The position numbers and the translations under genes were made by a program. Under the pieces are notes generated by a model. It ran no database searches and was not told the DNA's origin. It saw only the letters and a program-made list of their open reading frames with translations. From NCBI GenBank assembly GCA_963743595.1, contig CAVURW010000170.1, forward strand, positions 20,092 through 84,091: a stretch of DNA of 64,000 nucleotides. The letters are read 5' to 3'. Positions within the stretch are counted from its first letter, which is position 1. Each line of letters opens with the position of its first letter. This document shows positions 1 through 9,139 of the stretch, one piece after another. The stretch is from CAVURW01 sp963743595 (GTDB taxonomy: Bacteria; Verrucomicrobiota; Verrucomicrobiia; Methylacidiphilales; UBA1321).

Positions 1-893
1 CAGCGATCCTCACTCACCAAGCCCAACCATGTGTGGCACGCGATGGCGTCTGAACAGGTGAACGTCAGAATGGCAAAGACGGCGCAGGCGATTCCACCCA
101 AACGCTCTAAGAACTGGGGCTTGATCGCGAATTCGATAGCCGCAGCACCGCGTTGCATCAGGGTCTCGCGATTAGAAGGCTCCAGCTTCGGTTTCGGCGT
201 TTGGTCCGCTTTAGCGGGGTCGACCTCCTCCTCGTCGTCTTCATCTTCACCGAGCAGCGGCAGGGCCACGATTACGAACCCGACGATCAGCGCGAGCTCA
301 GCTGCCTCCGACCATGGTTGCGACTTCGTTGTTTGGTAGGAGACTCCCAGCTGGGTCAGCAGAGCTAAGACCACCAGGGAATTGGCCAAAACGAATCGCT
401 TGCCGATCACTAGAAAATAGAGACTCAGGTAGCCCAGCAGATAGCTCAAGGGCAACAGCACATTGAGGATGTAAATATCGGTACGCGGTTTCGGGAAACC
501 CATCTCCATCGCCAGGATCAAACCGATTGCAAACGGGATGTTCAAGAACGTGGCCAGCACCGCCAGGGTCGAGCGCACGGTCAGGAATTTTTCTAAAGCC
601 GGCTGGTCTTGAGCTGCTTTCAAGCGGATATGCGTATCTAGCAGCGCCAGTTGAACCACGATGAACGGAAACAGCGCCGCAGTCGCTTCCGCAAGCGCCG
701 TCTGAAACAGGCCGTATTCTCCCGGATTCAGCGCCCGTCGCATCAAGAACTGGACGAGAAAATAGAGCGGCAAAATCGGCAGAGCCGTTAGCGCCAGAAG
801 CACGGCACGACCGCTCGTTTTTGCAGGCGTGGGCGCTGCTTCCGGAGCGGTGGGGCCCGGCGTTTCGCTTATTGGCAGGCTGTTTGCATCCAT
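1..893 (-). CDS. Multi-pass membrane protein, 3' end outside window
   Basis: The frame is open from an ATG at 891-893 (complement) to the window edge, giving about 297 residues. Hydrophobic stretches suitable for membrane helices lie near residues 30-50, 66-87, 108-128, 141-163, 169-185, 198-214 and 267-285, with an acidic Asp/Glu cluster near 216-223 between the last two. The start overlaps the end of the M20 peptidase gene by about 25 nt, so the two are probably co-transcribed. I do not recognise the family; a transport or envelope role is only a guess. Confidence 0.7.
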   Translation of the reverse strand, partial: MDANSLPISETPGPTAPEAAPTPAKTSGRAVLLALTALPILPLYFLVQFLMRRALNPGEYGLFQTALAEATAALFPFIVVQLALLDTHIRLKAAQDQPALEKFLTVRSTLAVLATFLNIPFAIGLILAMEMGFPKPRTDIYILNVLLPLSYLLGYLSLYFLVIGKRFVLANSLVVLALLTQLGVSYQTTKSQPWSEAAELALIVGFVIVALPLLGEDEDDEEEVDPAKADQTPKPKLEPSNRETLMQRGAAAIEFAIKPQFLERLGGIACAVFAILTFTCSDAIACHTWLGLVSEDR

Positions 894-2002
894 TGTTTAA
901 AGAATTGATAGCCTGCTTCTAGATCTTCCAAGCGAATAAATTCGTCCTTGGTGTGGATTTCATCGGTTCGACCGGGACCAATGCAGATGGCAGGGCGGTT
1001 AGGGGCGGCAAGAATGGCGGCGTCTGAGAACCACGGGGCGGTGGTGAACCCGCGTCCTTTAGAGGCGCTGAGCTCGGCGATTTTCATGACAAGCGGTATC
1101 GATTCATCGGTGGCCAGCGGGGCGAACGAGCGAATCGGTCGCACCGTGGCGAGAACAGATTGTGTGATCAAATCGACGATTTCGTCCGGGGTAAATTGCG
1201 GTGTAAAGCGGCAATCGACCTCCAGTTTACACTCGTCCGGCACAATATTTACCTTGCGTCCGCCCCAGATCAGGCCTGGGCTGAGAGTGGTTTTACCGAG
1301 CCGGGAATCGACCTTTTCATTGAGTTGCGGGATGACAGTTCGGGAGAGGGCCTGCAGCACGGCAGCCATGCGATCAATGGCATTGACCCCTTTATCCGGC
1401 GTGGAACCGTGGCAAGCTACACCGCTTGTGGTGATCTCGATCCAGAGCACGCCTTTGTGCGCGGTGAGCACGCCCAGCTCGGTCGGTTCCAGCACCATCA
1501 CGAGATCAGATTCAAAATTCGTTTTGGCCTGCGTCAGCGCTCCGTCATTTCCGGCCTCCTCGCCCATGAGACCGAAGAAGCTCCACTCCACGGTGCTGGA
1601 AGCGCGGGCAGGGCTCTTCGCCCATTCTTGCAGTGCCCAGAGAGCAGCAGCCATGGGCCCTTTCGTATCAGTCGATCCGCGACCGTACAGGCGCCCATCC
1701 CGGATTTGTGGGTCGAAGGGTGGGATCGTCATCCCGCCCACGCTAACGGTATCGAGGTGAGGCGCGAACGTAATGCGCGTCTCTACCGGTTTATCGGTGG
1801 GAAAGCGGGCGATCAAATTGGGCCGTCCGGGATGGACCGGGACCAGGGCGACTTCGGCCCCAAGCGGGCGCAGAAACGCCGCGATGTACTCGGCAATTTC
1901 TTGTTCTCCCGTGCGATCCGTTCCCGGTTCTCCATCGGGATTGACGCTGGGGATGGCCACCAGGTCTTGGAGGAGCTGGGTGAGGCTTTTCGGAGGCGTC
2001 AT
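869..2002 (-). CDS. M20 family metallopeptidase (ArgE/DapE-like deacylase)
   Basis: A 377-residue zinc hydrolase of the acetylornithine deacetylase / succinyl-diaminopimelate desuccinylase family. Visible are the first metal motif HLDT (H82, D84), the bridging Asp in GRGSTDTKGPMAA (near D112), the catalytic-base Glu pair in LMGEEAGNDG (E148/E149) and a late metal His in EIHTKDEF. Family members hydrolyse N-acyl amino acids in the cytoplasm; the substrate cannot be told from sequence. The ATG at 2002 is preferred; a TTG 45 nt upstream would add 15 Ser-rich residues. It is divergent from the methyltransferase at 2059 and overlaps the downstream membrane gene. Confidence 0.85.
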   Translation of the reverse strand: MTPPKSLTQLLQDLVAIPSVNPDGEPGTDRTGEQEIAEYIAAFLRPLGAEVALVPVHPGRPNLIARFPTDKPVETRITFAPHLDTVSVGGMTIPPFDPQIRDGRLYGRGSTDTKGPMAAALWALQEWAKSPARASSTVEWSFFGLMGEEAGNDGALTQAKTNFESDLVMVLEPTELGVLTAHKGVLWIEITTSGVACHGSTPDKGVNAIDRMAAVLQALSRTVIPQLNEKVDSRLGKTTLSPGLIWGGRKVNIVPDECKLEVDCRFTPQFTPDEIVDLITQSVLATVRPIRSFAPLATDESIPLVMKIAELSASKGRGFTTAPWFSDAAILAAPNRPAICIGPGRTDEIHTKDEFIRLEDLEAGYQFFKQWMQTACQ

Positions 2003-2058
2003 AAGTATTCTGAGTTGGACACTAGAGGAGGATATGGAATTAGCCAAGAGGGAGTTTG

Positions 2059-2724
2059 ATGGTCACCCGGATTTCGATAATCTACGGAAACAATATGAAG
2101 TCACCGCTGGAGGATACGATTTGGGGGGCGCTGTTCGGGAGCGTGGCGGCTGTCGAGCGGGCGTTTGATGGTTCCAGCTACGAGTATCACGATGCGATAC
2201 TGGAAACGGAAGTGCCCTGGCGCACGGGTGAAATCATGATGCGATTTATCGACGGCGCAAGCGCGGGAATCGATTTCGGCTGCGGGAGCGGTGTGCTCGG
2301 AGTGGGCCTGCGACACGCCGGATTTACGGGACCCTTAGATGGCCTGGATGTCTCCGCGCGCATGCTGGAGATCGCGGTTCAAATGGATTGTTATCGCGAG
2401 CTCACCAAGGTGAATTTGCTTCGCGAAGCGAATTGGCCGCACGGGAAAAACTACGATTTCGGTGTCTCGGTCGGTCTGGTCGGCGATTACCTGCCGTACT
2501 ACTTCGGGCTGCCGCAAATCTTATCGTGCCTGAAGCCCGATGCCTACCTCGGTTTTGCTGTGGAGCAACGGAGTACTTCGCAGTACCGACTCGAGCAGAA
2601 AATCAGCGAACTCGGGCTGAAAATCCATGAGCAAACGAGCCTGGAAGTGCCTCCAGATAAACTGGAAGGACAAACGTACGAGTTTTATGTGGTGAGACGA
2701 TACGGAAATCATGAAAACTTCTGA
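2059..2724 (+). CDS. SAM-dependent methyltransferase (class I)
   Basis: About 221 residues. The nucleotide-binding motif I is GIDFGCGSGVLGVGL, followed by a motif II-type acidic turn (LDGLDVSARML), typical of class I Rossmann methyltransferases acting on small molecules. The substrate is unknown. An AGAGGGAG stretch just upstream supports ATG 2059; ATG 2095 is an alternative. A strong GAGGAGG followed by ATG at 2034 opens a different frame that ends at 2168, which may mean the real N-terminus is frameshifted. The end overlaps the start of the next gene by 14 nt. Confidence 0.75.
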   Translation: MVTRISIIYGNNMKSPLEDTIWGALFGSVAAVERAFDGSSYEYHDAILETEVPWRTGEIMMRFIDGASAGIDFGCGSGVLGVGLRHAGFTGPLDGLDVSARMLEIAVQMDCYRELTKVNLLREANWPHGKNYDFGVSVGLVGDYLPYYFGLPQILSCLKPDAYLGFAVEQRSTSQYRLEQKISELGLKIHEQTSLEVPPDKLEGQTYEFYVVRRYGNHENF

Positions 2725-3361
2725 CATAAAGCCGTTTGCTCGGCTATTCATTGAGAAACATCTCAACTTTCGTACCCAAGGACGTTTGATAGCAACACCG
2801 ATTAAGTCGGGAATCATCGGCGGCTTCTTTTTTGATAGTTCAAGTTACGATGCTAAGTCTTTTTATGTTTTCGTGTTTGCTCTACCGTTGTATGTCCCTA
2901 CAGATGTTTTGCATTTTTCCTTCGGAAAGCGTCTTAATAACTGTAGTTGGAGTGCAGACGAGCCCAATATCCTGTTGAGTACTGTAGACAGAATGAGCCT
3001 GGAGGTTCCCTATCTAAGTTCCGCCAGCAACCCTGAAAAGTTTATTCAATGGATTGATCAGTTTCCGAACTCGAAAAACGACGTATATATGATACGAGCC
3101 AGGGCATATTCTTTCGCTCTTGATGGAAAGTTCGATGAGTCGATAAGGGAGTCATTGAAGTGCGTCGACTTGCTGAAGAATGACGTAATCGCTTGGATGG
3201 TTGACCTTCGTTCGGAAATGGCGGTTTTTATCAAGATGTTAGAGAATGATTGCGACAAAATCCCAGACTTCTTAAGGCAGATCGAAACGGAATCGATTCA
3301 AAAGCTAAAGCTCAATCACTTCGTCACTGTGCTTCGGTACAGTGGTCGCCCCGCCACCTAA
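2711..3361 (+). CDS. Hypothetical protein
   Basis: 216 residues, translationally overlapped with the methyltransferase. No recognised domain. The N-terminal half is rich in aromatic residues and beta-strand-like segments, the C-terminal half is helical with an Ala/Arg region (MIRARAYSFALDGKFDESI) that resembles one TPR-like helical pair. Base composition is AT-richer than the neighbouring core genes, which suggests an accessory gene. Its end lies 15 nt from the convergent cobA-hemD stop. Confidence 0.6.
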   Translation: MKTSDIKPFARLFIEKHLNFRTQGRLIATPIKSGIIGGFFFDSSSYDAKSFYVFVFALPLYVPTDVLHFSFGKRLNNCSWSADEPNILLSTVDRMSLEVPYLSSASNPEKFIQWIDQFPNSKNDVYMIRARAYSFALDGKFDESIRESLKCVDLLKNDVIAWMVDLRSEMAVFIKMLENDCDKIPDFLRQIETESIQKLKLNHFVTVLRYSGRPAT

Positions 3362-3376
3362 GCGCCTTCCGGGTGT

Positions 3377-4912
3377 CTACGCCCGCCTCACACCCTTCGC
3401 CACCACATTTTTCAAGGCATCCACGAGCGCGGGAATCGTTGCGGTGGGGGCTTCCAACTTTAGCGAGTAACCGAGCCGTTTGATCGCTTCCGTGGTGCTC
3501 GGTCCGATGCTGGCAATGTGCGGCTGAAGCCCTTCCGTGGTGAGACCCAGATCGTGCCAATGTTCCACCGCGCTGGAGCTGGCAAAGAGAATCCAATTCG
3601 CGCCCTCTTTCTCGTAACGAACGCGTGCAATGGAGCCGAGATCTTTCGCAGGAATCGTTTCGTAGAGCTGCCACGCGGTCACGTGATGGCCTGCCTCTTC
3701 CAGGCTCGTTTCGAGCTCGGGATCGTTTCGATTTCCCTGCACAAGTAACAACTTTTGGAAGTTGGGGCCGAATTGCTTCAGCAACCCTTCTGCCAGCTCG
3801 CGTGCGCGGAAAACCGTCGGCATAAAGCTCGGGCGAACATGCCACTTTGCCAGTTTCTCCTGCGTGGACGGGCCGACTGCGGCGAGTTTCACCGAGCCGA
3901 GCGCACGCACATCGCCCTGTGCTTCGATTAGCTTTTCAAAGAACGCATCCACCCCATTGGGACTCGTAAAAACGATCCATTGAAAGTGATCCGGCAAGAC
4001 CTGAATGGCCGCGAGGTTTTCGTGCGACCAAGGCATGGGGCGAATCTCGATTGTGGGGATCTCGAGCACGTCAGCACCTTGGGCGCGGAGCAGTTCAGAG
4101 AGGCGGCTCGATTGCTCGCGTGTGCGTGTGACCACGATGCGTTGGCCGAAAAGTGGCAACGATTCGAACCAGTTCAGGTGGCGACGCAGCCGAACCACTT
4201 CGCCCACGATAATCACCGCAGGCGGGCGGAAACGACGTTGCTCAGCGATATCCGCGATCGTGGCGAGTGTGCCTTCAATCGATTCTTGTCGCGGCGTGGT
4301 GCCCCAGCGCACGAGGGCGACCGGCAGATTGGGATCGGCACATTGATCCAGTAACTTGTCGCAAATCGTGCGCAACCGTTCCACGCCCATCAGAAAGACG
4401 ATGGTGCCGCCCAAGTGCGCCAGCTCTCGCCAGGGAATGGAGGACGCCTCTTTCTCGGGGTCTTCATGGCCCGTCACGAGCGTGAGCAGCGAGGTATGAT
4501 CGCGGTGGGTTACCGGAATTCCCGCATAAGCAGGTGCAGCTACGGCGGAGGTGACGCCGGGCACTTCCTGAAAATCGACTCCCGCCTCCACCAAGTCTTG
4601 CGCCTCTTCACCGCCTCGCCCGAAGACGTAAGGATCGCCGCCCTTAAGGCGAACGACGATCTTGCCTTCCCGGGCGTGGTTGATCAAAAGCTGGTTAATT
4701 TCCTTTTGCGAGAAGGTGTGATTGGATGCCGATTTGCCCACGTAGACCACCTGGCACTCGGGCCGCGCCCAACGAAGTATCTCAGGGTTGCAGAGGTAAT
4801 CGTAGAAGATCACGTCGGCGACTTCCACCAGTTGCCGGGCGCGCAGGGTCACGAGGCCGATATCGCCGGGACCCGCACCGACGAGGTAAACGCAGCTGTG
4901 CTGAACAGACAT
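3377..4912 (-). CDS. cobA-hemD: Uroporphyrinogen-III C-methyltransferase / uroporphyrinogen-III synthase fusion
   Basis: 511 residues with two domains. Residues about 5-245 are a SUMT: VYLVGAGPGDIGLVTLRA at the N-terminus, RLKGGDPYVFGRGGEEA in the middle and GVTSAVAAPAYAGIPVTHR, all hallmark SAM-methylase motifs; this domain makes precorrin-2 for siroheme or cobalamin. Residues about 255-505 are a HemD domain beginning GQRIVVTRTREQSSRL, which cyclises hydroxymethylbilane to uroporphyrinogen III. The fusion is known from several phyla and channels HemD product into the SUMT. It is followed upstream on the same strand by the M14-type peptidase with a 10 nt gap. Confidence 0.93.
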   Translation of the reverse strand: MSVQHSCVYLVGAGPGDIGLVTLRARQLVEVADVIFYDYLCNPEILRWARPECQVVYVGKSASNHTFSQKEINQLLINHAREGKIVVRLKGGDPYVFGRGGEEAQDLVEAGVDFQEVPGVTSAVAAPAYAGIPVTHRDHTSLLTLVTGHEDPEKEASSIPWRELAHLGGTIVFLMGVERLRTICDKLLDQCADPNLPVALVRWGTTPRQESIEGTLATIADIAEQRRFRPPAVIIVGEVVRLRRHLNWFESLPLFGQRIVVTRTREQSSRLSELLRAQGADVLEIPTIEIRPMPWSHENLAAIQVLPDHFQWIVFTSPNGVDAFFEKLIEAQGDVRALGSVKLAAVGPSTQEKLAKWHVRPSFMPTVFRARELAEGLLKQFGPNFQKLLLVQGNRNDPELETSLEEAGHHVTAWQLYETIPAKDLGSIARVRYEKEGANWILFASSSAVEHWHDLGLTTEGLQPHIASIGPSTTEAIKRLGYSLKLEAPTATIPALVDALKNVVAKGVRRA

Positions 4913-4922
4913 TGTATTGGTT

Positions 4923-5747
4923 CTACTTGGTCCAAGTCTCCGCGCTGTTTAAAACGGATGCAAGCTCGTCCATCAAGGCTCGAATGGCGGCGAGCTGTGC
5001 CGCAACGCGATTGTCAATGTTCTGCGGCATCGGAGTCTCTGAGGTAATGGTCACGTTGGTGTGGTTGAGCGTCAGATAGATCGCTTCCGGCCACCGCTCG
5101 CGATCTTCGATGCGCTGGCCCGGCTCCAGAAGATCTTCGCGGGAGAGCACGCCGTTACGAGCGCGGACCTCTTCGATTTCTGGCCGAGTATCGATCGTCA
5201 CGTGCTGGCCCATCGCGCGAATCATCTTTGCTCCCAGGCCCGGCGGCAATCCGTTATTGAGCTCATACAAATAGGCACCAATGCCCTCGAAATCTTCGTG
5301 AAGCATTATGGCGGCATCGAATCGGTCGAGCGTTTGGAGCGCGGCAATGTGGCTTTTCACTTCTTCCGATTGCGTGTTGCGGTAATCGCGATTCAGATCA
5401 ATTCCATCTGCATTTTCCCGCTTGGCTAATGCGAGCCCGGACGGGTTCAGGATGGGAAAGAGCGTGACGTCGAAACCGATGAAAAAGTCAGGATCTTGCA
5501 GCGCGTGCAGCAAAGCGAGCGGGCCGGAAGTTTCGTCTCCGTGGATTCCGGTGGAAATATAGAGTTTGGGAAGAGGTGTCTCTTGGTTCGGGCGGGGATG
5601 TGCGCGGTGAAACCAGGGACGCGGGCATTCGCCGAGCGTGGTGACGATGGGTGAGAGCTGGTTCATGGTCCAGCCAACGGCTGGTGCCAGCTGGATCAGC
5701 TGAGTTGCGTAGGTGATTGGATTTAAGGGCGCGGTGACGTGAGACAT
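4923..5747 (-). CDS. M14-type zinc carboxypeptidase / succinylglutamate desuccinylase-like
   Basis: 274 residues from ATG 5747. Zinc ligands are visible as HGDE (HxxE) in STGIHGDETSG, the substrate Arg in DLNRDY, and the third ligand His in MLHEDFEG. This combination is typical of the M14 peptidase / aspartoacylase superfamily, and the short size indicates a catalytic domain only. No signal peptide is evident, so a cytoplasmic role such as peptidoglycan-peptide or acyl-amino-acid hydrolysis is possible. The frame stays open upstream to 5993 but that part overlaps the cyclase gene and has non-coding composition, so it was excluded. Confidence 0.8.
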   Translation of the reverse strand: MSHVTAPLNPITYATQLIQLAPAVGWTMNQLSPIVTTLGECPRPWFHRAHPRPNQETPLPKLYISTGIHGDETSGPLALLHALQDPDFFIGFDVTLFPILNPSGLALAKRENADGIDLNRDYRNTQSEEVKSHIAALQTLDRFDAAIMLHEDFEGIGAYLYELNNGLPPGLGAKMIRAMGQHVTIDTRPEIEEVRARNGVLSREDLLEPGQRIEDRERWPEAIYLTLNHTNVTITSETPMPQNIDNRVAAQLAAIRALMDELASVLNSAETWTK

Positions 5748-5823
5748 TGCTAAGAAAATTAGACCCGAGACATTAGCCTGACTTGGCGTGATTGCAAAGA
5801 GGAGAACTGCGGTCGGACGCCGC

Positions 5824-7884
5824 TTACAGCTTCCAAAACTTCTCATTCGGCTCACCGCTTTTGTCGCGGAATTCCGGCTTGAGCCCCAGGCAGAGGTACA
5901 TCTCGAGTTCGCCCTTGCGCTTGGCTCCGATTTTGCCACGACTCTCGTAGTCGAACACATCCCGTGTGGCGATGTAGGTGCTGTGCGAGACATTCACGCT
6001 ACCCGCCACGCCGGAGGACTCCAAGCGCGACGCCGTGTTCACGGTATCCCCCCAAATATCGAAACTAAACTTCTTCCGACCGATCACCCCGGCCATTACG
6101 GTGCCGGTGTTTAACCCCAGACGCATCTCCCAGACCGGCAAGTTCTCGCTGTGCCGACGCTTCCGTTCGCTCACGATGAAATCGCGCATGGCCAGTGCTG
6201 CCGCCACGCAGTCCATGGCGTGCCGGTGCGATGCATTTGGCAGGCCGCCAGCAAACATGTAGCTGTCGCCGATTGTCTTCAGTTTCTCCAAACCAAACCG
6301 GGTGACAATCGCGTCGAACGCCGTGAAGCAGTGATCAAGCGTCTCCAGCAAAAGACTCGGCGACAACTGCTCCGCCAAGCTCGTAAATCCCACGAAATCG
6401 GTGAACCCGACTGTGGCGTGGCTATAGACCTTCGGCTCCACGCGGCCCATCGCTTTCAATTCATCCGCGATGACTGGCGGCAGCACGTTAAGCAGAAGTT
6501 CATCACTCTTTTTTCGAGCGGCTTCCAGGTCACGATTCAGCCGGTCGAGCTCGGCATTTTTGTCGAGGATCAGCGTTCTCGTCTCTTCGATCGATTGCAT
6601 CAAGAAATCGACCTTGTCCTTCACGTATTCGAGCCGTTCACGATCTCGTTCTGCCAGGGACAGCTGCCGTTTCAGGAGAATGACCTGCTTTTCCAGATCG
6701 CGCTGAGTGGCCGGACTTTCGCTCACTTCAGCGGCTTCACCCAGCAGGAGAAAGACAAGGGTTGAATTATGAAATTGTGTCGGGCCATTGATTACTTCCG
6801 GGCAAAATTCGCCGTACGAAAAGAAGCCGAGAAACGGTGGAGCACCGGGCACGTTCAGGCCCTCGGATTCTCGGTTCGATTGCGTTCCCAGAAGCATGCG
6901 GCGTGAGGCACACGAGACGTAGAGACCGAATTTGGCGTGCGGAAAATCGGCCAGCGAGCGCTCCAGCATTTCTCGCGCTCCGGCGAGCAGAGTCGGGCGA
7001 AGGCAATGGCCGATTCGCACAGTCGCCCCTTCCGGCACATCCGCAAAGCAGACGAGCGCACCGCTATTTTCATCGAAGCGAATGACATTGCGCAGGTGGT
7101 AGGTGCCATCAATGAGAACCATGAGCGGATTGGCCACCACATTCGCCACCATCGCCTGCCACGTTTCCACTCCACCCGTGTGTTCTTTGTAGAAATCAAT
7201 CGCACGTCGGCCATCAATCTCCTGAATAATCGCACCACGCGCTCGTGTCACCTTTCCGTCTCGACCCACCGGTTTCCAGCCTAAGGCGCTCTGCCATTGG
7301 AACTTCACCGGGCCGTTCAACAGGAGCACGGGAACGCTATCTTGCAGGACCTTATTTTGGTAAAATTGAGCGGTCTTTCGAAAGAGGAGTTGATCGCCCG
7401 CCAGGCCACCAAAGATCGGCACCTCCGAGCCCAAGGCGTCCTTCAGTCCATGGATCACCTGACCGGCACTCGTCGCCAGGCTCTCCGGAAAGGCGATGCA
7501 CAGTTTTACCGGAAGTTTACTCGCCGCTAGCGCCGATTCCACCGCCATGCGACCCGCTACTTCACCGTTCTCCGAAACCTTTTTACCGACGCCACTTGAG
7601 AACTCGATCGTATCAGAAGCGAGCAGCGCCAGAACCACGGAATCTTGCGTAACCGAATGCCGTGACGAGACCTCGCCATCCGTGGTGCAGCCGACTAGGT
7701 GAATGCCGGGGTAACGCGCCCAAATGGCATCCAACAGCACCTGATGATTATGGTCTACGCCGGCGAACAAGATGGCCGCCTGAGGTACTGCGCCTTTCAG
7801 TTCTGCGTCCGTAGCCTCCAGCACCTCTGAAATCGCGTCATCAGAAAAAGGATCGATGCTATGGCCCAGGGCGACGGTGAACAT
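5824..7884 (-). CDS. FIST sensor domain - class III adenylyl cyclase
   Basis: 686 residues. Residues about 10-220 match a FIST N-terminal sensor (LVGCTTDGEVS, IFGGLAGDQ), about 228-370 a FIST C domain (GFFSYGEFCP). A coiled coil spans about 393-462, followed by a class III cyclase domain at about 485-680. Catalytic residues look complete: metal Asp in GFTDFVGFTS (D496) and D540, adenine-specifying K536 (LKTIGDSY) and D609 (FDIWGDTVN), transition-state N616 and R620. The Lys/Asp pair predicts ATP rather than GTP as substrate. No membrane segment is seen, so it should be a cytoplasmic cyclase gated by a small ligand; FIST domains are thought to bind amino-acid-like ligands. Confidence 0.9.
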   Translation of the reverse strand: MFTVALGHSIDPFSDDAISEVLEATDAELKGAVPQAAILFAGVDHNHQVLLDAIWARYPGIHLVGCTTDGEVSSRHSVTQDSVVLALLASDTIEFSSGVGKKVSENGEVAGRMAVESALAASKLPVKLCIAFPESLATSAGQVIHGLKDALGSEVPIFGGLAGDQLLFRKTAQFYQNKVLQDSVPVLLLNGPVKFQWQSALGWKPVGRDGKVTRARGAIIQEIDGRRAIDFYKEHTGGVETWQAMVANVVANPLMVLIDGTYHLRNVIRFDENSGALVCFADVPEGATVRIGHCLRPTLLAGAREMLERSLADFPHAKFGLYVSCASRRMLLGTQSNRESEGLNVPGAPPFLGFFSYGEFCPEVINGPTQFHNSTLVFLLLGEAAEVSESPATQRDLEKQVILLKRQLSLAERDRERLEYVKDKVDFLMQSIEETRTLILDKNAELDRLNRDLEAARKKSDELLLNVLPPVIADELKAMGRVEPKVYSHATVGFTDFVGFTSLAEQLSPSLLLETLDHCFTAFDAIVTRFGLEKLKTIGDSYMFAGGLPNASHRHAMDCVAAALAMRDFIVSERKRRHSENLPVWEMRLGLNTGTVMAGVIGRKKFSFDIWGDTVNTASRLESSGVAGSVNVSHSTYIATRDVFDYESRGKIGAKRKGELEMYLCLGLKPEFRDKSGEPNEKFWKL

Positions 7885-7976
7885 AAAGAGCGTATGATAG
7901 TATCTGCCGATTTTACAAAGGAAGTAAAGTTCCGGCTCTTGCGAAACCTTTTATGTGAACGACGGTTACTATTCGA

Positions 7977-9068
7977 ATGAAAGAACTCTTTGAGATTGCC
8001 CAGTATCTCGAAAAACACCCCCACTTGCCGTTTGCCTTGGCCACGGTTCTCGCCGTAACGGGCTCGAGCTACCGCCGACCGGGCGCGCGCATGTTGATCG
8101 ATGCCCGGGATCGCGTGCTCGGCTCGATTAGTGGCGGCTGCTTGGAGAAGGACGTGATCAGCCGGGCGCACGCGGTTCTGCTCTCGAACCAGCCGGAGCT
8201 CGTCTCCTATGACACCACGGACCAGGACGATTGGTCGTTCGGTTCCAGTCTCGGTTGCCAGGGCAATATCCAGATTTTGATCGAGCCGCTCCCGGCAAGC
8301 GGTCCCCGTCCCTTGGTGGAGGCGATTGCGCAATTGAACCGGCTCGGCTCGCCCATCCCGTGGATCACTCAGACGAGACATCGTCTTGCGCCCAAGAGCA
8401 CTACGCAGCAGCCACTGGCCGTTCCGGTCGAAATTACGCATCCATCCGCGGACCTATTCACACCGTTGCTCGATTTAGCCCGTGCTAAAAGGCGGCCGAT
8501 GTTTGAATCGACCGCGCCGGATCTCCTGGTCTTGGCGGCGTGGTTGACGCCAAAAGCGCCTCTGGTTATTCTTGGTGCCGGGCTCGATGCGCAACCGCTT
8601 GTCCGACTGGCAGCGGAAATCGGTTTCCATATTTTGGTGATCGATCGCCGCCCCACGTACGCGGATGCAGCCGCATTTCCGCTCGCGCAGGCGGTCCTGT
8701 GCTATCGCCCGCACGAACTCCCTCGCCAGCTTCAGCCGCTAAACGCGGAATCGGCTGTCGTCGTCATGAATCACCATTACGAGACCGACCGCGATTGGCT
8801 GGGTCAGCTCGCCACGCAAAAGCTCGCCTACCTGGGGGTGCTCGGCCCACGCAAACGCACCACCAAGATGATCGACGAACTACGGTCCGCCGGGAAATGG
8901 CCCAAGGATGATAGCGCGGTGACTATCCACGGGCCGGCCGGTCTGGATATCGGTTCGGAAACTCCGGAACAGATCGCGTTGGCGATCTTGGCGGAGATCG
9001 TCGCGGTCCGTTCAGGACGGGATGCTGCGCCCTTAAAAGACCGGAGCTCGCCCATCCACGGAGCATAA
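7977..9068 (+). CDS. XdhC/CoxI family protein
   Basis: 363 residues. The N-terminal XdhC/CoxI domain shows VTGSSYRRPGARMLI, SISGGCLEKDVI and FGSSLGCQGNIQILIEPL. The C-terminal Rossmann domain shows LVILGAGLDAQPLVRLA followed by an acidic strand end (VIDRRPTYA), and the late motifs HHYETDRDWL and YLGVLGPRKRTTKMI. Family members handle sulfurated molybdenum cofactor for xanthine dehydrogenase-type enzymes. No molybdoenzyme is encoded nearby. It is divergent from the FIST-cyclase gene. Confidence 0.88.
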   Translation: MKELFEIAQYLEKHPHLPFALATVLAVTGSSYRRPGARMLIDARDRVLGSISGGCLEKDVISRAHAVLLSNQPELVSYDTTDQDDWSFGSSLGCQGNIQILIEPLPASGPRPLVEAIAQLNRLGSPIPWITQTRHRLAPKSTTQQPLAVPVEITHPSADLFTPLLDLARAKRRPMFESTAPDLLVLAAWLTPKAPLVILGAGLDAQPLVRLAAEIGFHILVIDRRPTYADAAAFPLAQAVLCYRPHELPRQLQPLNAESAVVVMNHHYETDRDWLGQLATQKLAYLGVLGPRKRTTKMIDELRSAGKWPKDDSAVTIHGPAGLDIGSETPEQIALAILAEIVAVRSGRDAAPLKDRSSPIHGA

Positions 9069-9139
9069 CTGAGGATGCGCAGCACCTGCGGCTTTGAGAA
9101 TGCGCTTGAACCGTCAATCGCCCATGTGTAGACCCAGTC

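Noticed and set aside
948..2059. Long open frames antisense to the M20 peptidase gene
   Set aside because: They are shadow frames: the opposite strand has complete metallopeptidase motifs and the antisense products have no coherent composition.
5748..5993. N-terminal extension of the M14-type peptidase
   Set aside because: It overlaps the end of the cyclase gene and reads as Ser/Arg-rich non-coding sequence; the ATG at 5747 gives the family start.
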